DNA of 35,937 nt from Cognataquiflexum nitidum (lineage in GTDB: Bacteria; Bacteroidota; Bacteroidia; Cytophagales; Cyclobacteriaceae), in the NCBI RefSeq assembly GCF_022538055.1, contig NZ_JAKZAM010000040.1, positions 1 to 35,937 on the forward strand. Reading direction: 5' to 3'. Below, piece after piece: positions 15,782 to 23,848 of this stretch. A program made the position numbers and the translations under genes. The notes under the pieces were generated by a model. It saw only the letters and a list, made by a program, of their open reading frames with translations. It was not told the origin of the DNA and searched no databases. Every line of letters starts with the position of its first letter. Within the stretch, counting starts at the first letter, position 1.

Positions 15782-16552
15782 ATGGCCAAGAGGATGTTTT
15801 TCCCCTTTTTTATTTTTCTATTTCTAGGATTTCAAGTTCAGGCACAATCCAATAAACCGCAATATTGGTTTACTTATAACCACATCGGAAGGTTTGCTGA
15901 CAGGTGGAGTTATGGATTTGACCTTAATCACCGTACCAACGGAATCATTCCTTTCAACTCAAGCCTTAGCGCTGCAAGGGTAGGCATGAATTACCATAGT
16001 AATACAGGATTCAGGATTACTGCAGGGTATGCCTGGTTTGGGACTTTTGTGCCCCAACAAGAACGTATCTGGCTGCATGAAAACAGGCTTTATGAACAGA
16101 TTCAGTATAGCCACTCATCCGGAAAGATTAATTTCACCCATCGCATACGGATCGAACACCGATGGAGACAATTGTTTACCGATGCAGCTTTAGATGAAAC
16201 CGTAGTGTTTCTCACAAACAGGTACCGCTATCTGATACAATTAGATGGCCCAATTCCAAGAAGACCTGATAGACAGACTTCTTTTCGTTGGCAAGTAGCC
16301 AATGAGTTTTTTATCCATAACAAGGAGGAAATAGGGTATATGCTTTTTGACCAGAACAGGACTTTGGCTGGAGTATTGATTTCGCCTTCCAAAACAGTCA
16401 GTTTGGCGGTACTTTACCAACTTATCTTACAGCAGCAGCCTTTTTTGAAAGAAACCCGTGCCATCAATTCCTTTAGGATAACACTTTTTCATCAATTGGA
16501 TTTCAGGAAAAGGAAGACCATTATGGTGGAGGAAATACCGGTAATTGATTGA
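15782..16552 (+). CDS. DUF2490-family outer-membrane barrel protein
   Basis: A 256-aa protein. The ATG at 15782 (MAKRMFFPFFIFLFLGFQVQ-AQ) gives a good signal peptide; a GTG at 15665 would prepend 39 residues with no signal, so it is not used. The mature part is a DUF2490-type barrel: an opening KPQYWFTYNHIGRFADRWSY, then GFDLNHRTNG, GFRITAGYAWFGTF, INFTHRIRIEHRWRQ and RITLFHQLDF. DUF2490 proteins are predicted outer-membrane barrels of unknown function, here one of three in the window (others 26605, 27522). It follows the BamA-like gene and precedes the second 7TM-AraC regulator, so it may be part of the sulfatase locus. Confidence 0.82.
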   Translation: MAKRMFFPFFIFLFLGFQVQAQSNKPQYWFTYNHIGRFADRWSYGFDLNHRTNGIIPFNSSLSAARVGMNYHSNTGFRITAGYAWFGTFVPQQERIWLHENRLYEQIQYSHSSGKINFTHRIRIEHRWRQLFTDAALDETVVFLTNRYRYLIQLDGPIPRRPDRQTSFRWQVANEFFIHNKEEIGYMLFDQNRTLAGVLISPSKTVSLAVLYQLILQQQPFLKETRAINSFRITLFHQLDFRKRKTIMVEEIPVID

Positions 16553-16720
16553 CGGTTTTTTTGTTTTCCCACTTATAAGTGATGGATAAAATACCTGTTT
16601 AATTCTAATCAGGATTGAAGGGCTTTATATTTTCATCTTAGTGATTTTTTAAATTGGTTGAATATTCATTAATTGAAAAGTTATTCATCCGAATAATTTA
16701 AGCAGGGAATTCTCAATCGA

Positions 16721-17890
16721 ATGGAAATAAGTTTTGATTTTATAACCTTGGTTCATTTGGTGGCGATAGTATTAGGGGTAGTATCCTCTGCCGTCATCCT
16801 TTATTTCGGTTTCAAAACCTTTCCCGCCAACCAGCCTTTAGGCCTTGGTCAGTTGAGTATTTCCTTGGGTCTTTTGGTGAGTTTTTCCCTGGTTTCCCAA
16901 TTAATTGTCTATTGGCCTTTTTTGTATAGAACTGGACAGATTTTCGCCCTGATTTTTATTCCAATGCCTTATTTATATACGGTATTCTATACAAAGAAAC
17001 GGCAGTGGCGATGGTACGACTTGTTGCATGCGCTCCCTTTATTGATTTACCTGGTTGATTATTGGGATGTTTTGTCCATGTCTTCGGCGCAAAAACTACT
17101 CCTCATCCAACAGGAAATCAATGACCTTGATGTCATGGCAAAATTTAACCAGGGCAAATTTATCGGTCCGGGTTTTCACCATATATTCCGTACGGTTTTG
17201 TTTAGTGCCTATTGGGTAGCACAAGTAATCCTTTTTGTAAAATGGGTCCGAAGTCAATCCTCAATAACTTTACAAAACAAGGTTTGGCGTAACTGGATGT
17301 TGGTGTTTCTGGGGTGCCAATTTTTCTTATGGTTCCCTTTTTACCTTTCTTTTTTTGGGTTGGATAATTATACTAACTACCAAATCATCGATTCCTTTTC
17401 AGTAATCTGGCTATTGCTGTCAAGTCTATCTCTTTTCTTTTTTCCTTCCCTGCTGTATGGGAAGCCTATTGGTGGTGGAGAAGGCATTTCTAAGTTGAAC
17501 AAAGTGCTTATGAAAACCCCCATATCTGAGGGAGAGGAAAAAAAATTAGAGGAAGTCATGCGGTCGATGGAAACACATATGGATGAGAGTAGGTTATTTT
17601 TGAAGACGGGCTACACCATCAATGATTTTTCGAGGGATATCCATATTCCCGTCTATCTGATTTCAAAATGTCTGAATACTTTCAAGGGTTTGGGATTTGT
17701 GGAATATGTCAACCAAAAGCGTGTCCTATATTGCGTTGAAAAATTTAAAAATGGGGAATGGTCAAATTACAAAGTAGAAGCCATCGCCACTGAATGCGGA
17801 TTTAGTAACCGCAATTCTTTCACCAATGCTTTCAAAAAATTCCTCGGAACCTCCCCATCTGAATACCGGGAAACTTTTCACAAGTCATAG
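16721..17890 (+). CDS. Second membrane-embedded (7TM) AraC-family regulator
   Basis: A 389-aa paralog of 10775 with the same layout: about seven TM helices in residues 1-240 (e.g. FITLVHLVAIVLGVVSSAVI, FALIFIPMPYLYTVF, LLHALPLLIYLVDYW) and an AraC HTH domain at about 290-385 (GYTINDFSRDIHIPVYLISK, VEAIATECGFSNRNSFTNAF, FKKFLGTSPSEYRE). It precedes the second alkylsulfatase-like gene by about 230 bp, mirroring the first module. The two regulators have diverged strongly in sequence, so each probably senses a different signal. The ATG at 16721 gives a first TM helix of correct length. Confidence 0.92.
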   Translation: MEISFDFITLVHLVAIVLGVVSSAVILYFGFKTFPANQPLGLGQLSISLGLLVSFSLVSQLIVYWPFLYRTGQIFALIFIPMPYLYTVFYTKKRQWRWYDLLHALPLLIYLVDYWDVLSMSSAQKLLLIQQEINDLDVMAKFNQGKFIGPGFHHIFRTVLFSAYWVAQVILFVKWVRSQSSITLQNKVWRNWMLVFLGCQFFLWFPFYLSFFGLDNYTNYQIIDSFSVIWLLLSSLSLFFFPSLLYGKPIGGGEGISKLNKVLMKTPISEGEEKKLEEVMRSMETHMDESRLFLKTGYTINDFSRDIHIPVYLISKCLNTFKGLGFVEYVNQKRVLYCVEKFKNGEWSNYKVEAIATECGFSNRNSFTNAFKKFLGTSPSEYRETFHKS

Positions 17891-18118
17891 GTTTCAATAA
17901 TGGAAAAACTCAGCTGATATTTTTCAATATCAAGTCATTGGTATTCGCCATAATTAATTGAATTCATGCCATGACATTTAGCCTTTTGAGATGCCTTGAC
18001 GTATTTTTGAGTTGGGCTGATCATTAAACATGCTGTTTAATGAGGTCAATTCACCATCTGGAATTTTTTCAATCCATAACCAATAAAACAAATCATAATT
18101 ATAGCTCGAAAACATACC
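17891..18118. other. Intergenic between regulator and second sulfatase-like gene
   Basis: No gene. No clean TAnnTTTG box was found; AT-rich, with palindromic ACATGCTGTTTAATG-type sequence around 18028. Confidence 0.4.
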
Positions 18119-19948
18119 ATGAAAAAACACCTTCTTTTAGTATGGATAGTGGCCGCCTGCCAACTTACCGTATCACAGGCGCAATCAACCCTCAACTATC
18201 CCGGCCGCTATATGGGCCAAGAGGAAGTACAGCTATTTACAGCACCCAATGGCGCGGTGGCAGATGCAGGATTTGCCAAGATATTGCAATTGATATACCC
18301 TCAACCGACCATTGAAAAGACTGCCGAAGGTATATGGGTGATTGGCGGATATTCTATAGCCAACTTTGTGGTGATTGAAACGGATGAGGGATTAATTGTT
18401 ATTGATACAGGTGACTCGGAAGAAGAAGGGAAAATAATCAGGGAAGTTATCCGGGAAAACATCAGCAAAAAACCCATCATTGCTGCCATTTATACCCACT
18501 CTCACTACTGTTTGGGTACAGGTGCGCTAGTTGACGACCCCAAAACAGCTATCATTATCGGGCATAAAAAATTGAACGAAACGGTTCAGACGGCCTTGAA
18601 TGCAGGAGGGGCTATAGCAGCAATACCCGAATTGGGACCGGTTTTGAGTGCAAGAAAGGCGATTCAATTCAACAATTTCCTTCCCGATACAGGTGAGGAT
18701 GGTTTGCTTGGTGGAAGGATCCGCGACAAGAAAAACGCTTACTTACCTGCTAATAAAGTGGTTGAAAATGAAGAGATTGTTAAAATTGGTGGCATGGATT
18801 TTCAATTTTTTACAGAATACAAATCTGACGACTATAACCTCACCATTTGGTTACCCAAGCAAAAAGTAGTTATCAATAATTTCTATTGGCCGGGTATCCC
18901 CAATCTGTACAGTATCCGTGGCGCTTCTTACAGAGATCCGACGGAATGGAGAGATGGACTTCAGGTGATGAGGGATCTGAAACCGGAAAACATGGTGAAC
19001 ACCCATGCAAGGACAGTATCAGGCGCCAAAGAAGTTTTTGAAGCAATCTCTCATTATATGGATATGGTGACTTTGGTTTATGACCAATCCCTAAGAGGGG
19101 TCTTACATGGCCTGGGACCTGATGAGTTGCGTTACTTTGTGTACTTGCCCAAACACCTTGCTGATTTCCCCAACAATGCACAGGCTTATGGTGAAGTGCC
19201 TTGGTTTACCCCTGCTGCATTTTACCACCAAATGGGTTGGTTTGATAGGGATGTTTCTACCCTCCAAAAGTTGCCCCCGGTAGAAGAAGCTCAACGCACT
19301 GTCGCATTGATGGGAGGAAGAAAGAAGGTGTTGCAGGCGGCAAAGACTTCTTTTGGTAAGCGTGAACTGGCCTGGGCAGCACAACTTGGGAATTATCTTT
19401 TTACTATAGATCCCAAAGATGCCGAAACCAGAAAACTATTGGCTGATGTGTACAGGGCAATGGGCCAATCATCTCTGAGCATGATCGGCAGGACATTCTT
19501 TTTAAGTGAAGCGAGGGCACTCGAAGGCAAAGAACAGCTTCCTAGGGTAGTTCCCCCGAAGCCTGAAAATATTGCGGGAAAACCCACTTTTTTTGTGAAT
19601 ATGTACCGGGTGCGGATTGACCCAAGGAAATCAGAAAACACCGAGAAGATGTTGGTGTTCAATTTCTCAAACGGAACCACGGCTGGCTTACATGTGCGAA
19701 GAGGCATTGCCGAATTTGTTCCCAATCCGGCCAAACACTATAGGCCGGCTGATTTAACCTGTACAGTGGATACCAAAACATGGGCTGATCTTTATCTCAA
19801 TGCCACCACTTTGGATGAAGCTTCAAAAAGTGGCGGGGTTAAAATGACCAAAGGAAGTCTGGATGATTTGAAGGCTGTGATGGATTTGTTTGACAAATTT
19901 GATCCGGCTAAGAACTATACGATTCCGGTGAGCGATACCGAGTTCTGA
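18119..19948 (+). CDS. Alkylsulfatase-like MBL-fold protein with a divergent metal site
   Basis: A 609-aa secreted protein (signal about 1-22, ending SQAQ) with the alkylsulfatase layout: an MBL domain (about 50-340), a dimerisation-like helical region with ALMGGRKKVLQAAKTSFG and RKLLADVYRAMG, and an SCP2-like C-terminal domain ending KFDPAKNYTIP. The metal motif, HTHADH in the canonical paralog at 12039, reads THSHYCLGTG: H127 and H129 remain, but the Asp and third His are replaced by Cys131 and Leu132. The two bridging Glu positions also look changed (YKSDDYNLTI; INNFY). The PNLYSIRGASYRDPTEW and NTHAR segments persist. It may be a pseudoenzyme or use a different metal arrangement; related THSHY-type sequences could form their own subfamily. 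It is regulated presumably by the 7TM-AraC upstream. Confidence 0.85.
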   Translation: MKKHLLLVWIVAACQLTVSQAQSTLNYPGRYMGQEEVQLFTAPNGAVADAGFAKILQLIYPQPTIEKTAEGIWVIGGYSIANFVVIETDEGLIVIDTGDSEEEGKIIREVIRENISKKPIIAAIYTHSHYCLGTGALVDDPKTAIIIGHKKLNETVQTALNAGGAIAAIPELGPVLSARKAIQFNNFLPDTGEDGLLGGRIRDKKNAYLPANKVVENEEIVKIGGMDFQFFTEYKSDDYNLTIWLPKQKVVINNFYWPGIPNLYSIRGASYRDPTEWRDGLQVMRDLKPENMVNTHARTVSGAKEVFEAISHYMDMVTLVYDQSLRGVLHGLGPDELRYFVYLPKHLADFPNNAQAYGEVPWFTPAAFYHQMGWFDRDVSTLQKLPPVEEAQRTVALMGGRKKVLQAAKTSFGKRELAWAAQLGNYLFTIDPKDAETRKLLADVYRAMGQSSLSMIGRTFFLSEARALEGKEQLPRVVPPKPENIAGKPTFFVNMYRVRIDPRKSENTEKMLVFNFSNGTTAGLHVRRGIAEFVPNPAKHYRPADLTCTVDTKTWADLYLNATTLDEASKSGGVKMTKGSLDDLKAVMDLFDKFDPAKNYTIPVSDTEF

Positions 19949-19981
19949 GGTGATTTCTTCTATAAAATAAGTTCTTAACGG

Positions 19982-20812
19982 ATGAATACTTCCACCCAAA
20001 AATTAAAAATCAACGGCATCGAGCTCAATGTCCTGCTTGCAGGCCCTGAGGACGGACCGCCTGTACTCCTGTTGCACGGCTTCCCCGACGACCACACCGT
20101 GTGGCGCTACCAAATACCGGAATTGGTGAAAGCCGGTTACCGGGTCATCGCCCCCGATACTCGTGGCACGGGTGATAGTGAGCTTCTGCCGCACGTATCC
20201 GATTACGGGATGAAACACCTGGTTGCCGACCAAATTGCTTTGCTCGACTACCTGGGACTTAAAAAGGTCCGCCTGGTCGCTCACGATTGGGGCGCGATAC
20301 AGGGATGGGCGCTTGTGCTTAGACATCCTGAGCGGTTCGATCGCTACATGGCACTCTCGGTTGGGCACCCTTGGTGTTACACCCGGGCAGGGTGGCAACA
20401 AAAGCAAAAAGGCTGGTACGTTTATTTTTTCCAAACCGGAGCACTGGCACGGTGGATTTGCAGCCTGAACGATTGGAATGTCTTTCGCCATTTTCTTCAG
20501 TTTGAGTCCGAATGGCCGCACATCAAGCAGCAATATTCTCGCCTTGGCCGTTTTGCCGCAGGGCAAAATTACTATGTCAGCAATCTAAGGAAATGGCACG
20601 CCGCACCGCCAACGCCTGCGCAAATCCCGGTTATGGGCGTATACAGTACCGCAGACATTGCGCTGGTGGAGAAGCAAATGACCCTATCGGAAAAACTATG
20701 TCCCAAGGGCTGGCGCTATGAGCGGCTTGAAGGAGTAGGTCATTGGATGACACTCGAGGCGCCTGCTAGGGTGACCGCGCTGATGCTGGACTATCTAAAG
20801 TCACCACTGTAA
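19982..20812 (+). CDS. Alpha/beta-hydrolase, epoxide hydrolase/haloalkane dehalogenase-like
   Basis: A 276-aa cytoplasmic alpha/beta-hydrolase. Oxyanion motif LHGFPDDHTVW (32-41), nucleophile elbow VAHDWGAIQGW with Asp102 (the Asp-nucleophile type, with Trp103), acid about Asp225 (STADIAL) and catalytic His254 (GVGHWMTLE). Asp rather than Ser as nucleophile points to epoxide hydrolase, haloalkane or fluoroacetate-type dehalogenase activity. Two Tyr in the cap region would support an epoxide hydrolase, but this cannot be decided here. The gene is noticeably richer in G and C than both sides (e.g. 20080-20330), suggesting transfer from another genome. It starts 33 bp after the second sulfatase-like gene, and its stop overlaps the ATG of a sulfatase-tail remnant (TAATG). 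Confidence 0.85.
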   Translation: MNTSTQKLKINGIELNVLLAGPEDGPPVLLLHGFPDDHTVWRYQIPELVKAGYRVIAPDTRGTGDSELLPHVSDYGMKHLVADQIALLDYLGLKKVRLVAHDWGAIQGWALVLRHPERFDRYMALSVGHPWCYTRAGWQQKQKGWYVYFFQTGALARWICSLNDWNVFRHFLQFESEWPHIKQQYSRLGRFAAGQNYYVSNLRKWHAAPPTPAQIPVMGVYSTADIALVEKQMTLSEKLCPKGWRYERLEGVGHWMTLEAPARVTALMLDYLKSPL

Positions 20813-20949
20813 TGACGAGAGAAACTACAAAAAACGGGTTGAAGATGACAAAACGAAGTATCGAGGATTTGAAGGTCCTAATGGATTTGTTTGACAAATT
20901 TGATCCTGTTAAAAACTTCACGGTTCCACCAACCGGGACTGATTTTTAA
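20812..20949 (+). pseudogene. Orphan C-terminal tail of an alkylsulfatase (SCP2-like end)
   Basis: A 45-codon open frame starting with the ATG that overlaps the hydrolase stop. Its protein, from GLKMTKRSIEDLKVLMDLFD onward, aligns with the last residues of the second sulfatase-like protein (GVKMTKGSLDDLKAVMDLFD...). A 26-bp block is identical between 20881-20906 and 19880-19905, but flanking bases differ, so this is an older duplicate, not the same gene's end. No matching N-terminal part is present, so it is a remnant of a third sulfatase copy. A translated small peptide is possible but unlikely to be functional. Confidence 0.75.
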
Positions 20950-21038
20950 AAAAAAACAAAAAGGTGAACTGAATTATCAGCGAATGGCCTAAGTATCCTT
21001 AATTCTTGTGATTTTGTAGGTTGGTTTTAGAATTCTAT

Positions 21039-21084
21039 AAGGGATTATTGCAGGAATTTTATTTCGGCAATAGTCCTTTTTTTT
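21039..21084 (+). terminator. Rho-independent terminator
   Basis: AAGGGATTATTGC pairs with GCAATAGTCCTTT (13 bp including two G-U pairs), with a 15-nt loop and a T-run. It ends the sulfatase/hydrolase transcription unit and separates it from the R-M locus. Confidence 0.85.
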
Positions 21085-21223
21085 CAATCTTTTCTTTATG
21101 AAATTGATAGATTTTCTTGGATAGCCAAATTTGTATTTACTATTGCTCATTTGGCAACTTCACTTATTTTTATGAAAATTCAATTCTCTCATCTCAACAA
21201 GTAATTTGACCCCTAAAGGCATA

Positions 21224-21250
21224 CTTTAGTACCAAATTAAGGTACTGAAG
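21224..21250 (+). promoter_or_regulatory. Hairpin/operator-like inverted repeat upstream of Mod
   Basis: CTTTAGTACC and GGTACTGAAG (10-bp arms, one G-T pair) around AAATTAA, about 155 bp before the Mod start. It could be a control site for the R-M operon. Confidence 0.4.
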
Positions 21251-21405
21251 TAGGAGGGGAGGTACTCAAGGATTATCTAAAGAAAATTAAAATGACTTTC
21301 AAAAGGTTTTAAAACCCTTTTTACCTTTAAAAACGAAATGGTTAAAGAAATAAACTTATTTTGCCATCCTTACTGAAAACAAACATTTAGAATATAAATA
21401 ACCAT

Positions 21406-22992
21406 ATGCCGACACTGCACTGGATAGGAAAAGAAAAAGTAATCAGCCACCACCAAGACGTGCCATACAGGGTATTGGAACACAAATACGGTTTTAAAGC
21501 TGATCCGCTGTCAGGGTCAGGCGAAGAACAAAAGGAGCCTACCAACAGTGGAAACAAGATCATTCATGGGGACAACCTCGAAGCACTCAAAAGCCTCCTG
21601 CCTGAGTACGAAGGAAAGGTCAAGTGTATTTATATAGATCCCCCTTACAACACCGGCAATGAGGGATGGATTTATAATGACAATGTGAATCATCCAAAAA
21701 TCAAAAAATGGCTGGGAGAAGTAGTGGGAAAAGATGGTGAGGACCTGACCCGTCATGACAAATGGCTTTGCATGATGTATCCAAGGCTGAAATTATTACA
21801 TAAACTTCTCGCTGACGATGGAGCGATTTTTATATCAATTGATGACAATGAACAGGCAAATCTAAAATTGATATGCGATGAGATTTTTGGAGTTAGAAAT
21901 TTTCTAGGAGATATTATTTGGCAACATAGTATTCAAGGAAAAAATGACGCCAAAGGAATTTCCCTACATCATAACCATACTTTAATTTATTCAAAGCCAA
22001 ATTTCCAAATTGGAAAGATCGACAGAACTTTAGAACACAATGTTGCCTATAGTAATCCTGATAATGATCCTAAAGGAGAATGGCGTTCCGGTGATGTTAG
22101 AAGTCCAAATTTGAGGGAGAATTTAAAATATAATATTATTACTCCAAGTGGTAAAATTATTTCAGCTCCTGAAAAAGGATGGAGATGGAGCGAAAGTCTT
22201 GTTAAAGAAAAAATAAAGATTGGTGAAATAAAATTCAGCAAAGATGAAAACAAAATTATCCGAAAAATCTATTTGTCAGAACAAAAAGGACGGGTGGTCG
22301 AAAGTATCTGGTTTGGGAATGATTTAGGTACAACAAGGGAAGCAAATTCATTATTAAAATTAATTTTTGAAAATGAAGTTCCATTTGATACTCCTAAGCC
22401 GACAGGGTTAATCGAAAGGATAATAAAAGTGTCTTCCGATAAAAATGATATTATTCTTGATTCTTTCTCCGGATCAGGAACTACAGGTCATGCTGTTTTA
22501 AAATTAAACAAAGAAGATGGTGGCAACCGTAAGTTTATACTGATAGAAATGGAGGATTATGCCAATGACATCACAGCAGAGAGGATAATAAGAGTAGCCA
22601 ACGGGTATGGAATAGGAAGTAAGGCTATTGAAGGAACTGGTGGGGAGTTTGATTTTTATGAATTGGGTTTACCTTTATTTGATGAGAACCAAAATCTTAA
22701 TGAAGCAGTGGATCTGGAGAAAATCAGGGAATACATCTGGTTTTCAGAGACCAGATCTTCTTATGAGTCTAGACAGCATGAATATGAATTGGGAATCAAA
22801 GACAGCACGGTTTATTATTTTATCTATGAAAAGGACAGGCTGACCACTTTGGACTTTGATGCATTGGAACTTATCAAAACCAAAGGAGAGCAGTATGTGA
22901 TCTATGCTGATAATTGCTTGCTTCCTGCGGAGTTTATGGCCAAGAAGAATATTATTTTTAAGAAAATACCAAGAGACATTACCAGATTTTAG
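21406..22992 (+). CDS. mod: Type III restriction-modification system methyltransferase (Mod)
   Basis: A 528-aa N6-adenine DNA methyltransferase. The catalytic motif IDPPYNTG (D78-Y81) precedes the AdoMet-binding motif DSFSGSGTTGHA (about 352-361), i.e. the beta-class motif order used by type III Mod proteins. Other family marks are HGDNLEALKSLL, the segment RHDKWLCMMYPRLKLL and FISIDDNEQANLK. The region between the two motifs (about 165-345) is the probable target-recognition part and uses AT-rich codons. The C-terminal part (about 430-528) is typical of Mod proteins that pair with Res. The ATG at 21406 is preceded by no visible Shine-Dalgarno site. Mod alone protects DNA; with Res at 23849 it forms the restriction complex. 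Confidence 0.93.
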   Translation: MPTLHWIGKEKVISHHQDVPYRVLEHKYGFKADPLSGSGEEQKEPTNSGNKIIHGDNLEALKSLLPEYEGKVKCIYIDPPYNTGNEGWIYNDNVNHPKIKKWLGEVVGKDGEDLTRHDKWLCMMYPRLKLLHKLLADDGAIFISIDDNEQANLKLICDEIFGVRNFLGDIIWQHSIQGKNDAKGISLHHNHTLIYSKPNFQIGKIDRTLEHNVAYSNPDNDPKGEWRSGDVRSPNLRENLKYNIITPSGKIISAPEKGWRWSESLVKEKIKIGEIKFSKDENKIIRKIYLSEQKGRVVESIWFGNDLGTTREANSLLKLIFENEVPFDTPKPTGLIERIIKVSSDKNDIILDSFSGSGTTGHAVLKLNKEDGGNRKFILIEMEDYANDITAERIIRVANGYGIGSKAIEGTGGEFDFYELGLPLFDENQNLNEAVDLEKIREYIWFSETRSSYESRQHEYELGIKDSTVYYFIYEKDRLTTLDFDALELIKTKGEQYVIYADNCLLPAEFMAKKNIIFKKIPRDITRF

Positions 22993-23004
22993 AATTTAAA
23001 GTTT

Positions 23005-23161
23005 TACCACAGAGATCACAAAGGATGCACAAAGAAAACAAAGAAAATTAGTTTGGTGTCCTTCATGGTAAAAATAACCACAGAGTTCACCAAGAATACA
23101 CAAAGGTCACAAAGAAAATAACTTAGTGCCCTTTGTGTTAACCACTGTGATCTTTGTGGTT
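23005..23161. repeat. Palindromic repeat cluster, left of the GxxExxY gene
   Basis: Repeated words ACCACAGAG, CACAAAG and CTTTGTG in both orientations form imperfect inverted repeats (ACCACAGAG...TTTGTGGT). The same words recur at 23572-23832. The cluster lies between mod and the GxxExxY gene. Confidence 0.85.
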
Positions 23162-23177
23162 GAAAAAAAATTATAAT

Positions 23178-23570
23178 ATGAATAAAACTGAGAATGAAAT
23201 TTCAAATCAGATTATTGGATGTGCGATTGAAGTACACAAAGCATTAGGACCTGGTTTGTTGGAAAGTGCTTATAAGGAATGTCTTTTTTATAAAATACAT
23301 CAAAACGGTTTATTTGTTGAAAAAGAAAAACCTATGCCGTTGGTTTTTGAGGACATAAAATTAGAATGTGGTTATAGAATAGATTTATTGGTAGAGAATA
23401 AAGTGGTTATTGAATTGAAAAGTGTTGAAAGTTTAACAGATGTTCATTTGGCGCAGACATTAACCTACATGAAATTAGGGAAATTTAAACTTGGCTTGCT
23501 TATCAATTTCAATGTTGCAATGCTTAAGCTTGGCATAAAACGCCTTATAAATGGAAATTTGAATAAGTAA
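23178..23570 (+). CDS. GxxExxY protein (PD-(D/E)XK nuclease-like, PDDEXK_3)
   Basis: A 130-aa protein. It carries the family signature G26-LL-E29-SA-Y32 (GPGLLESAY) after IIGCAIEVHKAL, and the nuclease-like triad pattern RID69...IE79-L-K81, i.e. a D-(x)n-ExK core. Family members are small, of unproven function and often embedded in short palindromic repeats, as here. The ATG at 23178 is used; an upstream TTG at 23154 lies in the repeat. The gene interrupts a type III R-M locus between mod and res, and the same repeat family lies on both sides. It may be a passenger gene of a mobile repeat cassette or an accessory nuclease. The function is not established. Confidence 0.9.
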   Translation: MNKTENEISNQIIGCAIEVHKALGPGLLESAYKECLFYKIHQNGLFVEKEKPMPLVFEDIKLECGYRIDLLVENKVVIELKSVESLTDVHLAQTLTYMKLGKFKLGLLINFNVAMLKLGIKRLINGNLNK

Positions 23571-23571
23571 A

Positions 23572-23832
23572 ACCTTTGCGTCTTCTGTGGTAGATATAAC
23601 CACAGAGAACACCAAGAATACACGAAGGACGCAAAGAAAAATGTAGAAGAACTCAGCTTAGTGCCCTTTGTGAAAAACTTTGCGCCCTCTGTGGTTAGTT
23701 TTACCACAAAGATCTCAAAGAAGTCACGAAGGTTACAATGAAAAGCTTAGCTTCCTTTGTGAAAAACTTTGCGCCCTCTGTGGTTAGTTTTACCACAAAG
23801 ATCTCAAAGAAAACCTTAGTGCCCTTTGTGTT
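23572..23832. repeat. Palindromic repeat cluster, right of the GxxExxY gene
   Basis: Continues the 23005 family. A 58-bp block is exactly duplicated at 23665-23722 and 23754-23811 (89-bp offset). Each copy contains an imperfect hairpin, CTTTGCG...CTGTGGT facing ACCACAAAG...CAAAG. The cluster runs into the upstream side of res. Confidence 0.9.
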
Positions 23833-23848
23833 TAAAGAAAAAGAAAAT

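Larger units (their letters stand above)
20950..21405. other. Intergenic region with terminator and operator-like hairpin before mod
   Basis: No gene. It holds a strong terminator at 21039-21084 and a hairpin at 21224-21250, then AT-rich DNA up to the Mod start. Confidence 0.6.

Noticed and set aside
23005..23832. Repeat clusters as a CRISPR array
   Set aside because: Repeat units are palindromic, variable and unevenly spaced, without uniform spacers; no cas genes nearby. A palindromic-repeat cassette fits better.
23738..23848. Upstream start of Res giving a 921-aa protein
   Set aside because: The extra 37 codons are translated repeat DNA; the conserved Res N terminus begins at 23849.
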